DNA of 64,000 nucleotides from JANNOG01 sp050329835 (GTDB lineage Bacteria; Actinomycetota; Actinomycetes; Actinomycetales; JBBAYJ01). The DNA lies in contig JBHJOJ010000022.1 in assembly GCA_050329835.1 (NCBI GenBank), positions 1-64,000 on the forward strand, written 5' to 3'. Each line of letters starts with the position of its first letter. The first letter of the stretch is position 1. The notes below the pieces were generated by a model. The model saw only the letters and a list, made by a program, of their open reading frames with translations. It did not search any database and was not told the DNA's origin. The translations under genes were made by a program, and so were the position numbers. Shown here in pieces: positions 62,890 through 64,000 of this stretch.

Positions 62890-64000
62890 TCAGCCCGTGG
62901 CCCCGTCGCCCGCGTCCACCTGGGCCGTCTCCACCCCCGCCGACCGACGGGTGTCCGCGACCCCCGTCACCTGCCGGGCCTCCCAGTCGACGTCGAGGGC
63001 CTGGACCGAGCCGAACCGGATCCGGCGGGCCCCGCTCTCGACCCGGACGTCCCACCCGAGGGCGGCGAGCTCGCCGGCCAGGCGCGGGGTCTCGATCGTC
63101 AGCACGCCCGAGGTGAGGACGAACCGGTCGGCGGGCACCGCGGCCGCCAGTTCCTGGCGGTGCAGCGCCCAGCGCGTGACGATCGAGGCGGTGACATTGG
63201 GGATCTGGCGCCCGCCCGGGGTCCCGATGACCAGCACCGGCCGGCGCTCGCCGTCGAGCAGCACGGTGGGGGAGCTCCAGGTCACCGACCGGCGGCCGGG
63301 CTCGGGCCGGTTGTTCTCGCCCATGCCGATGTCGCCGAACCGCTCGAGGGAGTCGTTGAGGAAGAACCCGCCGACGTACTGCCCCGAGCCCCAGTAGTTC
63401 GTGATGGTGTTGGTCATCGACACCGCGCGCCCCTCGGCATCGACGATGGAGAGATGGGTGGTGTTCCCGCCCTCGGCGGGGTCGGCGGCCGCGGAGTCCC
63501 GCGTCGTCTGCGCGACCCCCGGCAGCCCGGCGGCGATCTCGGCGTTGCGGGCGGGGTCCGTGAGCTCGTCCACCGGCACGTCGACGAACGCGGGGTCGCC
63601 GAAGAACCGCTGGACCGAGGTGTCGGCCACCTGCCAGGACCGGCTCTGCAGATCGACGAACTGCGCGGAGTCCGGCGGCAGGTCCGCGATCCCGGCGGCC
63701 TCGGAGATCTGGACCATCTGGATGAGGGCGGCCCCCGGCAGCGCCGGCGCGCCCGACAGCATGGTGTAGTCGCCGACCGGCCCCTCGGCGGGCCGCGACA
63801 CCTGGACCTCGTAGGCGGCCAGCGACTCGGCGTCGAACCCGGGCACCGCGGCCAGCTCCGGGACCAGCTCGCCGCGGTAGAAGGCGTCCGCGCCTCCGGC
63901 CGCGATCGTCCGCATGGTCGCCGCCAGGTCGGCCTGCACCAGCAGGTCGCCCTCGACCAGCGGGGCGCCGTCGGGGCGCCGGAAGTGCGCCAGCCCGCCG
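62890..64000 (-). CDS. ggt: gamma-glutamyltransferase (5' end outside window)
   Basis: The C-terminal 370 residues of gamma-glutamyltranspeptidase. The autocleavage/nucleophile site is EGGNTTHLSIVDAEGRAVSM (Thr of NTTHLS), after which the small subunit begins. Downstream: TNTITNYWGSGQYVGGFFLN, a SSPTVLL block, VLVIGTPGGRQIPNVTASIV (GTPGGxxI signature), and a C-terminal RIRFGSVQALD. The pre-cleavage part seen shows YRGELVPELAAVP and LAAYEVQVSRP. Hydrolyses or transfers gamma-glutamyl groups of glutathione analogues outside the cell. The upstream gene end is not visible. Confidence 0.93.
   Translation of the reverse strand, partial: GGLAHFRRPDGAPLVEGDLLVQADLAATMRTIAAGGADAFYRGELVPELAAVPGFDAESLAAYEVQVSRPAEGPVGDYTMLSGAPALPGAALIQMVQISEAAGIADLPPDSAQFVDLQSRSWQVADTSVQRFFGDPAFVDVPVDELTDPARNAEIAAGLPGVAQTTRDSAAADPAEGGNTTHLSIVDAEGRAVSMTNTITNYWGSGQYVGGFFLNDSLERFGDIGMGENNRPEPGRRSVTWSSPTVLLDGERRPVLVIGTPGGRQIPNVTASIVTRWALHRQELAAAVPADRFVLTSGVLTIETPRLAGELAALGWDVRVESGARRIRFGSVQALDVDWEARQVTGVADTRRSAGVETAQVDAGDGATG

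Overview
The window is very GC-rich chromosomal DNA from a free-living aerobic actinomycete. The signs are strong third-position G/C bias, many GTG and TTG starts, a furA-katG pair, a PptH-like phosphoesterase, an F420-type nitroreductase, a class F sortase, an ECF42-type sigma factor with its DGPF/YCII partner, and at least ten genes with no Shine-Dalgarno whose start codon lies 6-8 nt after a TANNNT hexamer (leaderless transcripts). The look is that of the Geodermatophilaceae or relatives, but the family is an inference. No rRNA, tRNA, CRISPR array, prophage or transposase gene was found.

Layout. 1-6.2 kb: end of an ECF42 sigma factor gene, its YCII partner, glpD, an aldehyde dehydrogenase and a GMC oxidoreductase. 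6.3-9 kb: DUF4397 surface protein, a very strong hairpin, class F sortase, DUF3097. 9-15 kb: a broken AAA/DUF4143 gene, an SNase-like protein, an ECF sigma/VOC pair, pabC facing a pabB remnant, and a VOC protein. 14.9-20.5 kb: a four-gene minus-strand operon of a GrpE-like protein, a non-canonical Hsp70, an FAD dehydrogenase and a membrane protein. 21-24.8 kb: small proteins, a PptH-like enzyme, and tetR with a DUF418 gene behind a large palindromic operator. 24.9-31.7 kb: putA bracketed by two PIN-domain toxin-antitoxin modules, a methyltransferase and an MNT/HEPN module; a partial copy of the putA 3' end lies beyond the second module. 31.7-36 kb: DUF6919, a frameshifted KTSC gene, furA-katG and a nitroreductase. 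36-43 kb: DnaA-box-like cluster, NERD-UvrD helicase, SH3/peptidase-like exported protein, DUF234-type ATPase, 5'-truncated ABC exporter. 43.2-47.8 kb: arsR-SRPBCC, SPFH protein, lipoprotein, DUF433-like protein, WYL regulator with a VOC gene. 48-52.8 kb: large M14 metallocarboxypeptidase and MATE transporter. 52.9-57.5 kb: Uma2 protein coupled to a RecQ-phosphoribosyltransferase fusion, VOC, MerR-aldo/keto reductase fusion. 57.6-62.2 kb: two-component system with a Met/His-rich DUF305 lipoprotein, divergent from an F510_1955-type beta-propeller lipoprotein and an Lgt-like protein, probably a metal (copper) stress locus. 62.1-64 kb: a mazEF-like module with a frameshifted toxin and the end of a gamma-glutamyltransferase gene.

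The window mixes ordinary metabolism with two unusual features. One is a dedicated chaperone-like Hsp70/GrpE-like operon. The other is an accessory belt in which toxin-antitoxin modules, short repeats and six broken genes (AAA/DUF4143, pabB, KTSC, ABC exporter, mazF, putA 3' copy) record recent rearrangement.
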